Below are positions 63,881 through 64,000 of a stretch of 64,000 nt of DNA, one piece after another (position 1 is the stretch's first letter; every line of letters begins with the position of its first letter). The position numbers and the translations under genes are program-made. The notes under the pieces were generated by a model. The model did not search any database and had not been told where the DNA came from. It saw only the letters and a program-made list of their open reading frames with translations. The DNA is from Macropodus opercularis (taxonomy: Eukaryota; Chordata; Actinopteri; Anabantiformes; Osphronemidae): the NCBI GenBank assembly GCA_030770545.1, contig CM061100.1, positions 9,886,501-9,950,500 of the forward strand, given 5' to 3'.

Positions 63881-63890
63881 GGGGGGGGGG
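63881..63890. repeat. G10 homopolymer
   Basis: This is a run of 10 G on the + strand next to ggtgg, with minor G-quadruplex potential. Confidence 0.85.
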
Positions 63891-64000
63891 CGAGTTATTG
63901 TTTGCTAATCATGGAGAAAGATGAAATCATCAAAGCAATAGCACAGTCTCCTGAATCTGCCTGAATGTTCATGCTCATGTGCTTTCCTCATTTCTGTTAC

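Larger units (their letters stand above)
53203..64000 (+). other. cntfr: cntfr intron after the Ig exon (runs off the window)
   Basis: The intron opens with the donor gtaagt. I looked for the next exon, which should encode the first fibronectin III domain with conserved Cys pairs and a GFYCSW-like motif, and did not find it, so the intron exceeds 10.8 kb. It contains small tandem duplications at 53251-53329, a CpG-rich segment at about 54901-55500, T runs near 53609 and 58021, and several microsatellites. A palindromic CRE, tgacgtca, lies at 61191-61198, roughly as often as expected by chance. Confidence 0.75.

Noticed and set aside
53203..64000. Search for the next cntfr exon (first fibronectin III domain)
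   Set aside because: No + strand frame shows the expected conserved Cys/Trp pattern, so the exon is taken to be outside the window.

Overview
The window reads as nuclear DNA of a ray-finned (probably percomorph) teleost fish. It has vertebrate-type splice sites, long introns, and many long CA/TG and GA microsatellites, and it holds one recognisable gene: cntfr, the ciliary neurotrophic factor receptor alpha subunit, on the + strand. Only two coding exons lie in the window. The first (27206-27287) encodes the signal peptide. The second (52969-53202) encodes the N-terminal Ig-like domain. They join in frame (phase 1) across an intron of about 25.7 kb and give 105 complete codons. The cytokine-receptor fibronectin III domains and the GPI-anchor signal are not in the window and must lie past position 64000, so the intron after the Ig exon is more than 10.8 kb long. 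The start codon is the first codon after a splice-like AG, so at least one untranslated exon is expected upstream. I could not place it.

Layout: 1-27205 is 5' non-coding sequence (upstream DNA and/or 5'UTR introns), 27206-27287 coding exon 1, 27288-52968 intron, 52969-53202 coding exon 2, and 53203-64000 intron. I found no other protein-coding gene, tRNA, rRNA or intact transposon on either strand. Most open frames in the window are chance frames or translations of CA, GA or CT repeats.

The non-coding DNA still has structure. There is a perfect 37-bp inverted repeat with an 11-nt spacer (20123-20207). A nuclear-receptor motif cluster with a perfect DR1 lies 1.9 kb before the start codon (25218-25353). 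A SOX/POU motif cluster lies at 2507-2796, a decayed CT-rich tandem repeat carries three TAATCC sites (4640-5001), and a CpG-rich island sits inside the gene (about 54901-55500). There is a run of small tandem duplications just after exon 2, several purine/pyrimidine-biased blocks, and many microsatellites. All positions and counts were read by eye. The regulatory calls are motif-based inferences with no conservation data behind them. I did not find a new multi-gene biological system here; the best candidates for something undescribed are the long hairpin and the CpG-rich intronic segment.
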